Positions 35,079 to 44,638 of a DNA stretch of 64,000 nt are shown here, piece by piece. The notes below the pieces were generated by a model. It was given only the letters and a program-made list of their open reading frames with translations. It had not been told where the DNA came from and ran no database searches. Position 1 is the stretch's first letter. Each line of letters opens with the position of its first letter. A program made the translations under genes and the position numbers. Source of the DNA: Bacteroidales bacterium (GTDB taxonomy: Bacteria > Bacteroidota > Bacteroidia > Bacteroidales > UBA4417); contig JADJGZ010000025.1 of assembly GCA_016707785.1 (NCBI GenBank), positions 1-64,000 of the forward strand, given 5' to 3'.

Positions 35079-36641
35079 ATGGAAGAATCAGAAAAACAGA
35101 ATCAGTTTACCGGCAGAAGAGCTGGCAAACGTCCGATGACACAAAAACAGGCATTCCTTGAGCATGGCAAACTTCCTCCCCAGGCAGTTGACCTTGAAGA
35201 GGCTGTTTTGGGTGCCATGATGCTTGAAAAGGATGCTGTTACCGCTGTAATTGACATGCTTCATCCCGAAGTTTTTTATAAGGAATCGCACCAGGCGATT
35301 TATACTGCCATACATAAGTTATTTTCGAATAATCAACCCATTGATATCCTTACTGTTACCAATCAGTTAAAATCAACCGGTAACCTTGAACTGGCAGGGG
35401 GGGCGTTCTATATCACTCAACTTACGAGCAGGATTGCATCTTCAGCCAATATTGAATACCATGCAGGTATCCTGATGCAAAAGCATCTTCAGCGCGAATT
35501 GATTCGAATTTCTACAGAAACCATACGTGATTCATTCGAAGATACGACAGATGTATTTGACCAGTTGGACCGGGCAGAGCAAAACCTTTTCCAGATCAGT
35601 GAAACCAACCTGAGAAAGAAAACTCAGCTCATGCCGGACATCATTCATAAGGTTTTGCAGCAAATTGATGCAGCCCGGAAACATGACAGTAGTTTTACAG
35701 GGGTTCCCTCCGGATTCACTGAATTGGATGGTATCACCGGGGGCTGGCAGAAATCGGACCTGATTGTCATAGCCGCACGTCCCGGGATGGGTAAAACAGC
35801 TTTTGTATTGTCCATGGCCCGCAATATGGCTGTTGAATACAATAAAGGAGTAGCTATGTTCTCACTGGAAATGACCTCTGAACAGTTGGTCACCAGGCTC
35901 ATTTCTTCAGAAGCTGAGTTATCGGCCAGCCAACTTCGAAAGGGGCAATTACAGAGTTACCAGTGGGAGCAATTGAATGCCAGGATCAACCGGCTGATTG
36001 ATGCACCTATATTTATTGATGATACCCCGGCTTTATCCATTTTTGAACTCAGGGCTAAATGCCGGCGACTGAAAGCTCAATATGATATCCAGATGATTAT
36101 CATCGATTATATTCAGTTGATGACATCCGGGCACGAAGGAAAAGGGGGCAACAGGGAACAGGAAATTTCAACCATTTCCCGTTCATTGAAAAGCCTTGCT
36201 AAAGAATTGGGCGTCCCGGTAATAGCCTTGTCGCAGTTAAACCGATCCGTAGAAACCCGCCCTAACAGCAGTAAGAAACCCCAGCTTTCAGATTTACGTG
36301 AATCAGGAGCTATTGAACAGGATGCCGACCTGGTGTTATTTATCTATCGTCCTGAGTATTATAAAATTACTGAAGATGAAAATGGTAATTCTACCGAAGG
36401 GAAAGCCATGATTATTGTCGGAAAACACCGTAACGGCGCAACAGGAGACATATGGTTACGTTTCAAGAATACTTTTGCCAGGTTTGAGGACCTGGAAAAT
36501 GCCGTAATGAGTGCAGACCAAATTGCATCCCTGAGTCCGAACCAGAATTTTGACAGGGCTACCAATTCCTATATTATGCCTTCTAAAATTAATTCCATGC
36601 CGGATGAAATGGATGCACTGCCTCCGGATCCCGGATTTTAA
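35079..36641 (+). CDS. dnaB: Replicative DNA helicase DnaB
   Basis: The 520-residue helicase starts at ATG 35079 (a TTG at 35070 is in frame). The N-terminal domain (LPPQAVDLEEAVLGAMMLEKDAV) binds primase. The RecA-like motor has GFTELDGITGGWQKSDLIVIAARPGMGKTAF (Walker A ARPGMGKT), SLEMTSEQL, DYIQLM and QLNRSVETR with SDLRESGAIEQDADLVLFIYRPE. It unwinds the replication fork as a hexamer. No intein is present. The C-terminal tail (about 490-520) is Pro/Asp-rich. Confidence 0.97.
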   Translation: MEESEKQNQFTGRRAGKRPMTQKQAFLEHGKLPPQAVDLEEAVLGAMMLEKDAVTAVIDMLHPEVFYKESHQAIYTAIHKLFSNNQPIDILTVTNQLKSTGNLELAGGAFYITQLTSRIASSANIEYHAGILMQKHLQRELIRISTETIRDSFEDTTDVFDQLDRAEQNLFQISETNLRKKTQLMPDIIHKVLQQIDAARKHDSSFTGVPSGFTELDGITGGWQKSDLIVIAARPGMGKTAFVLSMARNMAVEYNKGVAMFSLEMTSEQLVTRLISSEAELSASQLRKGQLQSYQWEQLNARINRLIDAPIFIDDTPALSIFELRAKCRRLKAQYDIQMIIIDYIQLMTSGHEGKGGNREQEISTISRSLKSLAKELGVPVIALSQLNRSVETRPNSSKKPQLSDLRESGAIEQDADLVLFIYRPEYYKITEDENGNSTEGKAMIIVGKHRNGATGDIWLRFKNTFARFEDLENAVMSADQIASLSPNQNFDRATNSYIMPSKINSMPDEMDALPPDPGF

Positions 36642-36768
36642 AAAAAAACACCGGAGCTTTAGTGTTTATTCAAAACTAAAATTTTCATTCCAATAAAAAC
36701 AATTCCTCCACGTTAAAGGTTATAGGTTGAAAGCTTAATCAATCTCTGCTTTAAGATTTAATTGTGTC

Positions 36769-38025
36769 ATGAAAACGATCATATTATTCATCAGTTTTCT
36801 GCTGATGACCATTTTGGCCAATGCTGCATATGTGCTTATTCCGATGGATGAAGGTCAGAAAAACCATCTCAAAGCATACGGTATTTCATTTTGGATACTG
36901 AAACAGGATGTTGAAGTAAGCTGGCTTCTTAACTACAGGGGAGGCAGCTTCATGATGAGGTACAATAAACTCATTGAGGATGAGTGTATTATACGAGGAG
37001 TTTCTTATGAAGTTATTGCGGATGCTCAATCAACAGCCATTCTCACTGAAATTGCTGATCCGCAAGTTAATATGGATGAGGTGAAGTTAAATAAGGCGCC
37101 CCGTGTGGCCGTTTATTCTCCTAAAAATAAGCTTCCCTGGGATGATGCAGTTACCCTTGCCCTGACTTATGCAGAAATACCCTATGACCTTGTTTATGAT
37201 GAAGAAGTCATCAATGGCTTATTACCGATGTATGATTGGCTCCATCTTCATCATGAAGATTTTACCGGGCAATATGGGAAATTTTGGGCAGCTTATCGCA
37301 ATGCCAGCTGGTACAGGGAAGATGTAAGAGTGAATGAAGAAATGGCTACTAAATTAGGCTTCAGGAAAGTTTCTGAAATGAAATTAGAGGTTGCAAAGAA
37401 GATCAGGGAGTTTGTATCAGGAGGAGGATACTTGTTTTCAATGTGTTCGGCACCTGATAGTTATGATGTAGCATTAGCTTCTGATGGTATTGATATATGT
37501 GATGTGATGTTTGATGGAGATGGTGAAGATCCTTCTGCTCAAAGCCGTCTGAATTATGATAACTGCTTTGCATTCAAGGATTTTAAACTCGTCACAAATC
37601 CTTATGAATATGAGATTTCTTCTATCGATGTATCAGATAACAGAAAGGTAAGTCCTCAAAACGACTTCTTTACCTTATTTGATTTTTCCGCAAAGTGGGA
37701 TCCTGTTCCGACCATGCTTTCTCAAAACCATCAGCAGATGATTCATGGCTTTCGTGGACAAACCACTGCCTTCAGAAAGCAGTATATTAAGTCGGATGTT
37801 ATTATAATGGGGGAGAGCAAAGGATTGGATGAAGCCCGTTATATCCATGGGGAATTTGGAAAGGGTACCTGGACTTTTTATGGGGGACATGATCCAGAGG
37901 ACTATGAACACAGGGTAGGAGATCCGCCAACAGACCTGAATTTGCATCCGAATTCTCCCGGATACAGGTTAATCCTGAACAATGTATTATTTCCTGCAGC
38001 AAAGAAAAAGAAACAAAAGACCTGA
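36769..38025 (+). CDS. Conserved exported protein of unknown function
   Basis: The 418-residue protein has a signal peptide (cleavage near LANAAY, about residue 19). It begins with VLIPMDEGQKNHLKAYGISFWIL and WLLNYRGGSFMMRYNK. A middle domain with VAVYSPKNKLPWDDAVTLALTYAEIPYDLVYDEEV and a glutamine-amidotransferase-like phrase (REFVSGGGYLFSMCSAPDSYD, about 219-240) follows, ending in GKGTWTFYGGHDPEDYEH. Database entries of this kind are often labelled asparagine synthetase B, but the motifs of that enzyme are not visible and the signal peptide argues against it. The GGG-YLFSMCSAP segment suggests a class-I amidotransferase-like fold. Own unit after dnaB. Confidence 0.75.
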   Translation: MKTIILFISFLLMTILANAAYVLIPMDEGQKNHLKAYGISFWILKQDVEVSWLLNYRGGSFMMRYNKLIEDECIIRGVSYEVIADAQSTAILTEIADPQVNMDEVKLNKAPRVAVYSPKNKLPWDDAVTLALTYAEIPYDLVYDEEVINGLLPMYDWLHLHHEDFTGQYGKFWAAYRNASWYREDVRVNEEMATKLGFRKVSEMKLEVAKKIREFVSGGGYLFSMCSAPDSYDVALASDGIDICDVMFDGDGEDPSAQSRLNYDNCFAFKDFKLVTNPYEYEISSIDVSDNRKVSPQNDFFTLFDFSAKWDPVPTMLSQNHQQMIHGFRGQTTAFRKQYIKSDVIIMGESKGLDEARYIHGEFGKGTWTFYGGHDPEDYEHRVGDPPTDLNLHPNSPGYRLILNNVLFPAAKKKKQKT

Positions 38026-38057
38026 GAAAGGTCTTATTCAGTAAACCCGAAATCAAC

Positions 38058-38834
38058 TTAGTTTTCCAATAGTCCTTTTTCAGGATCCATTAAATCCAAT
38101 AGGTGATTTGCACCGGTATGCGTTACTGAGATCTGTGCCTGCCGGTTATTGAATTCAAAAATGATCATCTTCAGCCGGATACTGATTTTCTGAATATACT
38201 GCCTGTTCACAATTGTGAAGCGGTCAATTTTAAATAACTCTGTCCCGATCAGCATGTCCATTAATTCGGAAATTCCGTGCATGACGGTTTCTTCTTGTCC
38301 ATTGGTGAGATAAAGCTTCGAATATTTTCCGTCAGAAGTGGCATATACAATGGAATCCGGACGAATAAATATTTTAGAGCTGCTGGTATTAAGACTGATT
38401 TTATTCTCTTTTCTAAGTGTTGATACAAGATTACCGACCTGGTTTAGGTATTGCCCTGAACTAAGTCGGGATTTTACAAGAGCAATTGCAGACGAAAGCT
38501 CTTCAACAGTAATCGGTTTCAGAAGGTAATCGGCTAAGCCCAACCTGATAGCCCTTCTGAAATATGCAGGCTTAGCATGCGCAGTTGTAATAATAGCCTG
38601 CAATGGGAGATTAAGTTCATTAATTCCTTCGAGAAATTCAAGCCCGGTCATATCAGGCATCTGAATATCCAGGAAGATAAGGTCGGGTTTATACCGGATT
38701 ACACTTAATAACGCTTCCTTGGCATGGGGGCAAATAGCTTTTATCTCAATTTCAGGATGAAACTTTTCAAGGCGCTGTTTAAGCAGCAATCGGTCATTTT
38801 CATCGTCATCAACAATGATGGCTCTAAGGTTCAT
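38058..38834 (-). CDS. LytTR-family response regulator
   Basis: The 258-residue regulator has a receiver domain (AIIVDDDENDRLLLKQRL, phospho-acceptor Asp in DLIFLDIQMPDMTG near residue 56, and Lys in YLLKPI) and a C-terminal LytTR DNA-binding domain (IFIRPDSIVYATSDGKYSKLYLTNGQEE, FKIDRFTIVNRQYIQKI). No partner histidine kinase is adjacent. Convergent with the exported protein gene at 36769. Confidence 0.94.
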   Translation of the reverse strand: MNLRAIIVDDDENDRLLLKQRLEKFHPEIEIKAICPHAKEALLSVIRYKPDLIFLDIQMPDMTGLEFLEGINELNLPLQAIITTAHAKPAYFRRAIRLGLADYLLKPITVEELSSAIALVKSRLSSGQYLNQVGNLVSTLRKENKISLNTSSSKIFIRPDSIVYATSDGKYSKLYLTNGQEETVMHGISELMDMLIGTELFKIDRFTIVNRQYIQKISIRLKMIIFEFNNRQAQISVTHTGANHLLDLMDPEKGLLEN

Positions 38835-39511
38835 AATATTGAAATTTTTTAAATGTGCTAAAATGTGACTATATGTTGGTAATACTAATATTTCAGGGTT
38901 GTTTCAATTAATTCACTGTTTCCGGTTGTATTTTATGGATTCACCAGAAACATAAGTACGCTGATTCCGGTTTTCAGAATCAGGGCAAATCCATTCATGA
39001 TAGAGAAGAAAAAAGAGGCCTACCACCTTGGATATAAAATTTTTTTGCTAATGCAAATATACTGAAAATCTCTGGTGGAGTACTACAAAGAACGAGTTTA
39101 AAAAAGACTTCGTATTCATCCCTGATCACGAAGAGAGAAAGTGGATCTAGTGGCAGGCCTTTTCTGTTGATTTTTTTATTAAAACAAAGATATTGAATTA
39201 AAGCATTTTTGATTCCCCGTTCTTTCTGAAAAGAATGAAATTAGGTCTGGGGGAATTGGATGAGCATTTAATAGAATGAAACTTTTTATTTCTTTATAAA
39301 TTCTATCCAAAACTGATTTTAAAATAGCTGTCAGCATTGCATTTCAAAACGTTTTCCCTGTAAAGTCCGGACTTGATAGCTTGTGTGATGAGGGCACAAT
39401 TTGATGTAACGTTTGACAGACAAATGCTGATAGGGCAGGAGCGGGTAAGCAGCAAAAATCATGCAGTAAAGGATGAGATTTGCTGCCGGATTTTTGGAAT
39501 TGGGCTCAAAA
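38835..39511. other. Gene-free spacer with possible structured RNA
   Basis: No convincing protein gene is seen. The segment 39008-39185 has complementary ends (AGGCCTACCAC near 39012-39022 and GTGGCAGGCCT near 39150-39160) followed by a T run at 39174-39180, giving the outline of a small RNA with a closing stem. The remainder shows no strong signals. Confidence 0.35.
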
Positions 39512-39598
39512 ATGACTAACTTTAAGGAGGTATTGAAGTACAAGGATTCTCTCTTTCGCTTATTGGTAAATGAGTATCCAGGAAAGGAGTTCATATGA
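39512..39598 (+). CDS. 28-residue mini-ORF coupled to the thioredoxin-fold gene
   Basis: An ATG at 39512 opens MTNFKEVLKYKDSLFRLLVNEYPGKEFI and stops at TGA 39596-39598. That stop overlaps the ATG (39595) of the next gene as ATGA. AAGGAG at 39584-39589 precedes that ATG, so the next gene has a good ribosome site. The peptide has no known match and may be a leader or the tail of a decayed gene. Confidence 0.4.
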   Translation: MTNFKEVLKYKDSLFRLLVNEYPGKEFI

Positions 39599-40125
39599 AA
39601 GTATTAATTTTAATCATCTGTCTGTTAATCATAGATCCAATTATTTCGTTTTGTCAAAGTTCTTTCAGTTCTTCTAAGGAAGTAAGGACACCGGATGGGG
39701 ATAAAAAAGCCCTGGACGGCATTCTGTCATCAGCCAGGCCAACATTGGTTGTTTTCTGGAATTCTATGCATAAAGATTGTGAACGTCAGCTGGAAGCTTT
39801 GATTGAAGCCAACCAGGATTTTTTTTCTGAGGATAGTATTAAAATTATGGCCATTTATGTTGCCAATACAGGAAATTGGGCTGAGATTAGTCCATATAGT
39901 AAAGGGAAAGATTGGGAAATCGAACTGTATATTGATGTAAATGCTGAATTGGCGAGATCCTTATGCATTCCGGATTTCCCTTTCACAATCCTTTTTGACA
40001 GGGATCAGAGAGAAATCTGTACTTACCTCGGATATTGTTCAGGATTGGATGTACTGCTTTGCCAAAAGTTATTGGATGAGAAGCGATCAGGTGATTTGAA
40101 TGCCTTGCACAAAGCCTCAAAATAG
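39595..40125 (+). CDS. Exported thioredoxin-fold protein with an HxxC site
   Basis: The 176-residue protein has a signal peptide (cleavage near FCQSS, about 20) and a thioredoxin-like domain (RPTLVVFWNSMHKDCERQLEALIE, IKIMAIYVANTGNW, ELYIDVNAELARSLCIPDFPFTILFDRD). At the usual WCxxC position it reads MHKDC (His59, Cys62), so only the second cysteine is kept. The cis-Pro (DFPFTI) is present. A dithiol-disulfide role like TlpA is therefore unlikely; a single-Cys role or ligand binding is possible. It is translationally coupled to the mini-ORF at 39512. Confidence 0.8.
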   Translation: MKVLILIICLLIIDPIISFCQSSFSSSKEVRTPDGDKKALDGILSSARPTLVVFWNSMHKDCERQLEALIEANQDFFSEDSIKIMAIYVANTGNWAEISPYSKGKDWEIELYIDVNAELARSLCIPDFPFTILFDRDQREICTYLGYCSGLDVLLCQKLLDEKRSGDLNALHKASK

Positions 40126-40310
40126 TTCGAAATTTAATTGATACGGATTAAAGTGAAACATTCTAAACTTTTTTGAATATCAGTCTTCTTATGTAAAAAA
40201 TTCAAAATCAATTTAATAGGCACATATCCCTCGTTATTGGATTTCATCTCAAACCCTTCAATTAGAAATTGAATATAGAATTTGTAACTTATTATAAGGT
40301 TGCGCTTTAC

Positions 40311-40413
40311 ATTATCAGGGATTGATATTACCTGATAATTTTATCAACTTGGATGAAGATAAAAATTATTTTTTTAAAGTCGGGAATGATAGTAAAATGC
40401 AACAATATATTTG
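40311..40413 (+). promoter_or_regulatory. Inverted repeat and -7 box upstream of the sugar operon
   Basis: ATTATCAGG (40311-40319) and CCTGATAAT (40331-40339) form a perfect 9-base inverted repeat with an 11-base gap, a likely operator or hairpin. TATATTTG at 40406-40413 fits the TAnnTTTG -7 box, 62 bases before the transporter ATG. No -33 box at the right distance is seen. The rest of the 350-base spacer has no clear signal. Confidence 0.5.
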
Positions 40414-40475
40414 TACATTTGCTAATCTAGCCAGTAATAACCATCTGGGAAGTATAACAGTAAAAATCAACATTT

Positions 40476-41831
40476 ATGGAAGAAAAGAATGCTAAGTATG
40501 GTTTAGGGATGAGTGTGATCGGTTCGATCTTTTTCATCTTTGGTTTTGCTACTACCTTTATCATCACCTTAAGTGGAAAGGTAAAAGATATATTTGAGCT
40601 TACTGAATTCAAAGCCCAGCTTTTAAGTTTTGCCTTTTTTATCACCTATTTTTTCATTTCAATTCCAATTGGATTATACATTAAGAAGATAGGTTATAAA
40701 AACGCACTCATTATTGGTCTTTTACTCATGGCAGCTGGTAGCTTCCTTTTTTATCCGGCTGCGATTTCAGCTGGCAAAGAGATTGGTTATCCATTATTTC
40801 TTGCTGCTACCTTTGTGCTTGCTACCGGGGTTGTATTTCTTCAGACAGCAGCAAATCCTTATGTAGCAGCTCTTGGGCCTGAATCATCAGCAGGTGGCCG
40901 GTTAAATCTTACACAAGCTCTCAATTCCATTGCAACTATGATTGCACCCTGGATTATAGCTGTTTTCATTTTCAAGGGTACCAGTGAAATGCTGGATGCA
41001 GTTGCTAAGGCACAGACTGTACAAATGCCTTTTGTCATCATGGGTGTTATTGTTGTGTTAGTTGCACTGGCCATTTTTATGATCAAACTTCCTGAAGTAG
41101 GCGGTGGCTCATCTCAGAAAAGAAAAAGTGTCTGGGGACGTCCCCATGTGCTGCTGGGAGCCCTTGGAATCTTCTTTTACGTAGGTGCAGAAGTAGGTAC
41201 AGGTGGTCTTATCATGAATTACCTTAAATCAACTTTGGGTATGGATCCGGAAGATGCCGGAAAATATGTGGCTATTTACTGGGGTGGGGCAATGGTTGGA
41301 CGATTCTTCGGTTCTATCATGCTTTCAAGAATTGCTGATGCAGGTAAAAAATACCTTTATGTTGCCCTTGTTCTTGTACTGGCAGTTGTTTCCGGTTCAT
41401 TCGTCACCGATTGGAACTGGAATATTGGTTTGATTTTCATGCTAATAGCAGTAGGTAATTTCCTTTTCATGCAATTGGGTGGTGGTTACGAAAACAGGAC
41501 CTTGGGCGTATTTGCACTTACTGCTGCAGCACTTGCACTGGTTACAGCCTTTACAACAGGCCAGGTGGCACTTTGGGCAGTAGTATCCATCGGTATGTTT
41601 AACTCTATTATGTTCCCGAATATATTTACCCTGGCAGTTAAAAACCTTGACCAGGGCGAATTAAGTACAGCCTCAGGCATCATTAATACCCTTATTTGCG
41701 GAGGAGCTATTATCCCCCTCATTATGGGTAAAATTGCCGATGTTTCAGGATATTCATGGGCTTTTATTGTTCCCGCATTTTGTTACCTGTACATCTTTTA
41801 TTTCGCTGTAAACGGAAGCAAAATAAGATAA
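40476..41831 (+). CDS. MFS sugar permease (FucP/GluP-NagP type)
   Basis: The 451-residue protein has 12 membrane helices in two halves of six and the FucP-family loop motifs: KDIFELTEFKAQLLSFAFFITYF, the LQTAANPYVAALGP block (about 126-139) and SGIINTLICGGAIIPLIMG near the end. Such transporters carry fucose, glucose/galactose or N-acetylglucosamine by proton symport at the inner membrane. The sugar cannot be fixed, but the ROK kinase 58 bases downstream suggests glucose, GlcNAc or another aldohexose. Confidence 0.9.
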   Translation: MEEKNAKYGLGMSVIGSIFFIFGFATTFIITLSGKVKDIFELTEFKAQLLSFAFFITYFFISIPIGLYIKKIGYKNALIIGLLLMAAGSFLFYPAAISAGKEIGYPLFLAATFVLATGVVFLQTAANPYVAALGPESSAGGRLNLTQALNSIATMIAPWIIAVFIFKGTSEMLDAVAKAQTVQMPFVIMGVIVVLVALAIFMIKLPEVGGGSSQKRKSVWGRPHVLLGALGIFFYVGAEVGTGGLIMNYLKSTLGMDPEDAGKYVAIYWGGAMVGRFFGSIMLSRIADAGKKYLYVALVLVLAVVSGSFVTDWNWNIGLIFMLIAVGNFLFMQLGGGYENRTLGVFALTAAALALVTAFTTGQVALWAVVSIGMFNSIMFPNIFTLAVKNLDQGELSTASGIINTLICGGAIIPLIMGKIADVSGYSWAFIVPAFCYLYIFYFAVNGSKIR

Positions 41832-41889
41832 GTCCATCAGGTTTACCTGGTTGATTTGATACATAATAATCTGTAATTCAAGCTTTTTT

Positions 41890-42915
41890 ATGAAACAAGT
41901 AGCATTAGGAATTGATATTGGTGGCACCAATACTGCCATTGGAGTGGTTGACAGAGAAGGAAACCTGCTTTATGAAAAAACGCCTCAGTTACCTACCCCC
42001 CAAAAGAAAGATAATCCCCAGGGCAGTGAATTGAAGTCAGAAGAACTCATGACCAGTTTCATTATTTCACTTACGAAGGAGATTAAGGAAGCGATAGATA
42101 CCGTCATGCAGATCAACCCTGAAATAGAAGTTGTGGGTATAGGAATTGGAGCCCCTAATGCCAATTACTACAGTGGGACTATTGAACATGCACCCAATCT
42201 TCCTTTCGTTGGGGTCATTAATTTTGCCCAACGCATTCAAAATGAGTTTCCAAACCTCAGGTATGTAAAACTTACCAATGATGCCAATGCTGCAGCCCTT
42301 GGTGAACTGGTATACGGGGGTGGTAAAGGGATGAAGAACTTTGCCATGATTACCCTGGGTACTGGCTTAGGTTCCGGCCTCATCGTTAATGGTGACCTTG
42401 TTTATGGAGCCGATGGTTTTGCCGGAGAAGTGGGACATACCACAGTGGTTCCCGGAGGCAGGGTATGCGGATGCGGAGGCCTTGGGCATCTTGAAGCATA
42501 TTGTTCAGCAACAGGAATGAAACGAACCGTTTATGAATTGCTGGCTAAGTATAACAATACGGAGAGTGAACTAGCCTCGATACCTTATAATGACATGACT
42601 GCCAAATTGGTATTTGATGCCGCCGAGAAAGGTGATTCTATTGCCAGGGAAGTCTTTGAAGTAACCGGTGAATTATTGGGTCGTGGATTGGCTGATACCG
42701 TTCATTATCTCAGTCCGGAAGCCATCTTTCTTTTTGGTGGCCCTATAGCTGCCGGAGAATATATCTTCCGTCCCACCCGGGAAAGTATGGAGAAACACCT
42801 CCTGCCAATATTCAGAAATAAAGTAAAAATTCTACCTTCAGAACTAAAGGAAGGGACAGCTGCCATAATCGGTGCCAGTGCCCTGGTGTGGAAAGAACTG
42901 GAAAAGAGTAAGTAG
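41890..42915 (+). CDS. ROK-family sugar kinase (glucokinase-like)
   Basis: The 341-residue kinase opens with the phosphate-binding LGIDIGGTNTAIGVVD. It has TNDANAAALGELVYGGGKG (catalytic Asp of NDANAAA), LGTGLGSGLIVNG, EVGHTTV and a zinc-site region RVCGCGGLGHLEAYCSATG. In the usual CxCGxxGCxE zinc motif the third Cys is replaced by His, leaving Cys-x-Cys plus GH. It phosphorylates a hexose at the expense of ATP. It lies between a MFS permease and an SSS symporter in the same direction, forming an uptake and activation unit. Confidence 0.9.
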   Translation: MKQVALGIDIGGTNTAIGVVDREGNLLYEKTPQLPTPQKKDNPQGSELKSEELMTSFIISLTKEIKEAIDTVMQINPEIEVVGIGIGAPNANYYSGTIEHAPNLPFVGVINFAQRIQNEFPNLRYVKLTNDANAAALGELVYGGGKGMKNFAMITLGTGLGSGLIVNGDLVYGADGFAGEVGHTTVVPGGRVCGCGGLGHLEAYCSATGMKRTVYELLAKYNNTESELASIPYNDMTAKLVFDAAEKGDSIAREVFEVTGELLGRGLADTVHYLSPEAIFLFGGPIAAGEYIFRPTRESMEKHLLPIFRNKVKILPSELKEGTAAIIGASALVWKELEKSK

Positions 42916-42926
42916 CTTCAAATCTT

Positions 42927-44627
42927 ATGAACGATCATTTTTCGCTCAGCACAGTAGATTACCTGGTTATGGTAATCTACTTTGTTTTTGTATTGGGCAT
43001 TGGTTGGGCCCTCAAGAAATATATGAAATCAAGCAGCCAGTTCCTGGAAGGGGGTAAATCTATTCCTTCCTGGATTACTGGTCTTGCATTTATTTCAGCC
43101 AACCTGGGAGCGCTGGAGGTCTTTGGAATGGGTGCTTCAGGAGCCAAATATGGCTTGATGACGGCACATTTCTACCTGATTGGTGCAATCCCTGCCATGA
43201 TATTTTTGGCGCTGTTTATGATGCCATTTTACTACGGATCAAAAGCCAGGTCCGTTCCTGAATACCTTAAACTCAGATTTGATGAAAAAACCAGGGGCTT
43301 CAATGCATTCTCCTTTGCTATCATGACGATTTTTGCCTCAGGAATCTCTATGTATGCTCTTGCCCGACTGATGGAAGTGATGCTTAACTGGAATTTTCAT
43401 TACAGCATCCTGGCTTCCGCTGTTATTGTTTTAGTGTATACCTACCTGGGTGGATTGAAATCTGCTATCTATAATGAAGTACTCCAGTTCTTTCTCATCG
43501 TAATTGGTTTTCTGCCGCTTGTCATTCTTGGCCTTCAGGATGTAGGAGGATGGGATGGCCTTACCCTTAAACTGGACCAGGTAGCCATTGATAAGGGATT
43601 TGAAGCAGGAGCCTGGACAAGTACATGGCATTATCTGGGATCAGCACAATCCAACCCTATGGGAGTGGATTGGATGGGGATGTTCATGGGCCTGGGTTTT
43701 GTACTGGCCTTTGGTTACTGGTGTACCAACTTCCTTGTTGTTCAACGTGCGATGGCAGCTAATTCAATGTCCGGTGCCAGGAGGACACCATTGATTGGTG
43801 CTTTGCCCAAGATGTTCCTGCCTATTTTGGTCATTGTACCGGGTATGATAGCCATTGCGATTCTTAACAGGCCTGAAAACGGTCTTCAACTTATTGGCAA
43901 TCAAGGGGAAACTGATTTTAATATGATCATTCCATCAATGCTGGTGCATTATTACCCTTCAGGCTTATTAGGTCTTGGAATTACTGCACTGATGGCATCT
44001 TTCATGAGTGGAATGGCTGGCAATGTAACAGCATTTAATACAGTTTTTACTTATGATATTTACCAGTCATATATTAGCAAAGGCAGATCAGATGATCATT
44101 ATCTGAAGGTCGGACAGTTTGCAACCATTTTCGGAGTTGCAGTAAGCATCGGCGCAGCTTATATCGCGGCAAACTTCAATAACATCATGGACTTCCTTCA
44201 GCTGGTGTTTGCTTTTGTGAATGCCCCTCTTTTTGCTACCTTCATGTTAGGGATGTTCTGGAAAAGAACCACCGGCCATGCCGCTTTTGCAGGCCTGATT
44301 GCCGGAACTATAGCAGCAGCTTTGCATTATAGCTTAACCATGGCAGAAGGAAAGGGTGGTTGGCTGGCAGATCTTCATCAATATCCCAGCGGGATGGCTC
44401 AGGGTTTCTGGACTGCTATCTATGCATGGTCAGCTTGTTTTATTCTAACTGTAGTGCTATCATTGCTGACTGTACAGACTAAAAAGGATGAGGATCTGAA
44501 AGGTCTTGTTTACTCACTTACACCAAAAACCTATGATGAACCAGGTATTCCGTGGTATGAAAAACCCGTGATATTAGCTGTGATCATTGGGGTCATCAGT
44601 ATAGTTCTGACAATAATTTTCTGGTAA
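42927..44627 (+). CDS. Sodium/solute symporter (SSS family, SGLT-like)
   Basis: The 566-residue protein has about 13-14 membrane helices, beginning LSTVDYLVMVIYFVFVLGIGWALKK, with the SSS motifs FLEGGKSIPSWITGLAFISANLGALE, the G-rich YTYLGGLKSAIYNEVLQFFLI (about 171-191) and LGITALMASFMSGMAGNVTAFNTVFTYDIY (about 350-379). It imports a sugar or organic solute with Na+. It is 11 bases after the ROK kinase, so probably co-transcribed. Confidence 0.93.
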   Translation: MNDHFSLSTVDYLVMVIYFVFVLGIGWALKKYMKSSSQFLEGGKSIPSWITGLAFISANLGALEVFGMGASGAKYGLMTAHFYLIGAIPAMIFLALFMMPFYYGSKARSVPEYLKLRFDEKTRGFNAFSFAIMTIFASGISMYALARLMEVMLNWNFHYSILASAVIVLVYTYLGGLKSAIYNEVLQFFLIVIGFLPLVILGLQDVGGWDGLTLKLDQVAIDKGFEAGAWTSTWHYLGSAQSNPMGVDWMGMFMGLGFVLAFGYWCTNFLVVQRAMAANSMSGARRTPLIGALPKMFLPILVIVPGMIAIAILNRPENGLQLIGNQGETDFNMIIPSMLVHYYPSGLLGLGITALMASFMSGMAGNVTAFNTVFTYDIYQSYISKGRSDDHYLKVGQFATIFGVAVSIGAAYIAANFNNIMDFLQLVFAFVNAPLFATFMLGMFWKRTTGHAAFAGLIAGTIAAALHYSLTMAEGKGGWLADLHQYPSGMAQGFWTAIYAWSACFILTVVLSLLTVQTKKDEDLKGLVYSLTPKTYDEPGIPWYEKPVILAVIIGVISIVLTIIFW

Positions 44628-44638
44628 TAATTTGAATT

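Noticed and set aside
36769..38025. Asparagine synthetase B
   Set aside because: No N-terminal Cys nucleophile or synthetase motifs are visible, and the protein has a signal peptide.
39331..39594. Minus-strand 87-codon frame
   Set aside because: It has no conserved character, no promoter, and lies opposite the mini-ORF start; it reads as chance.
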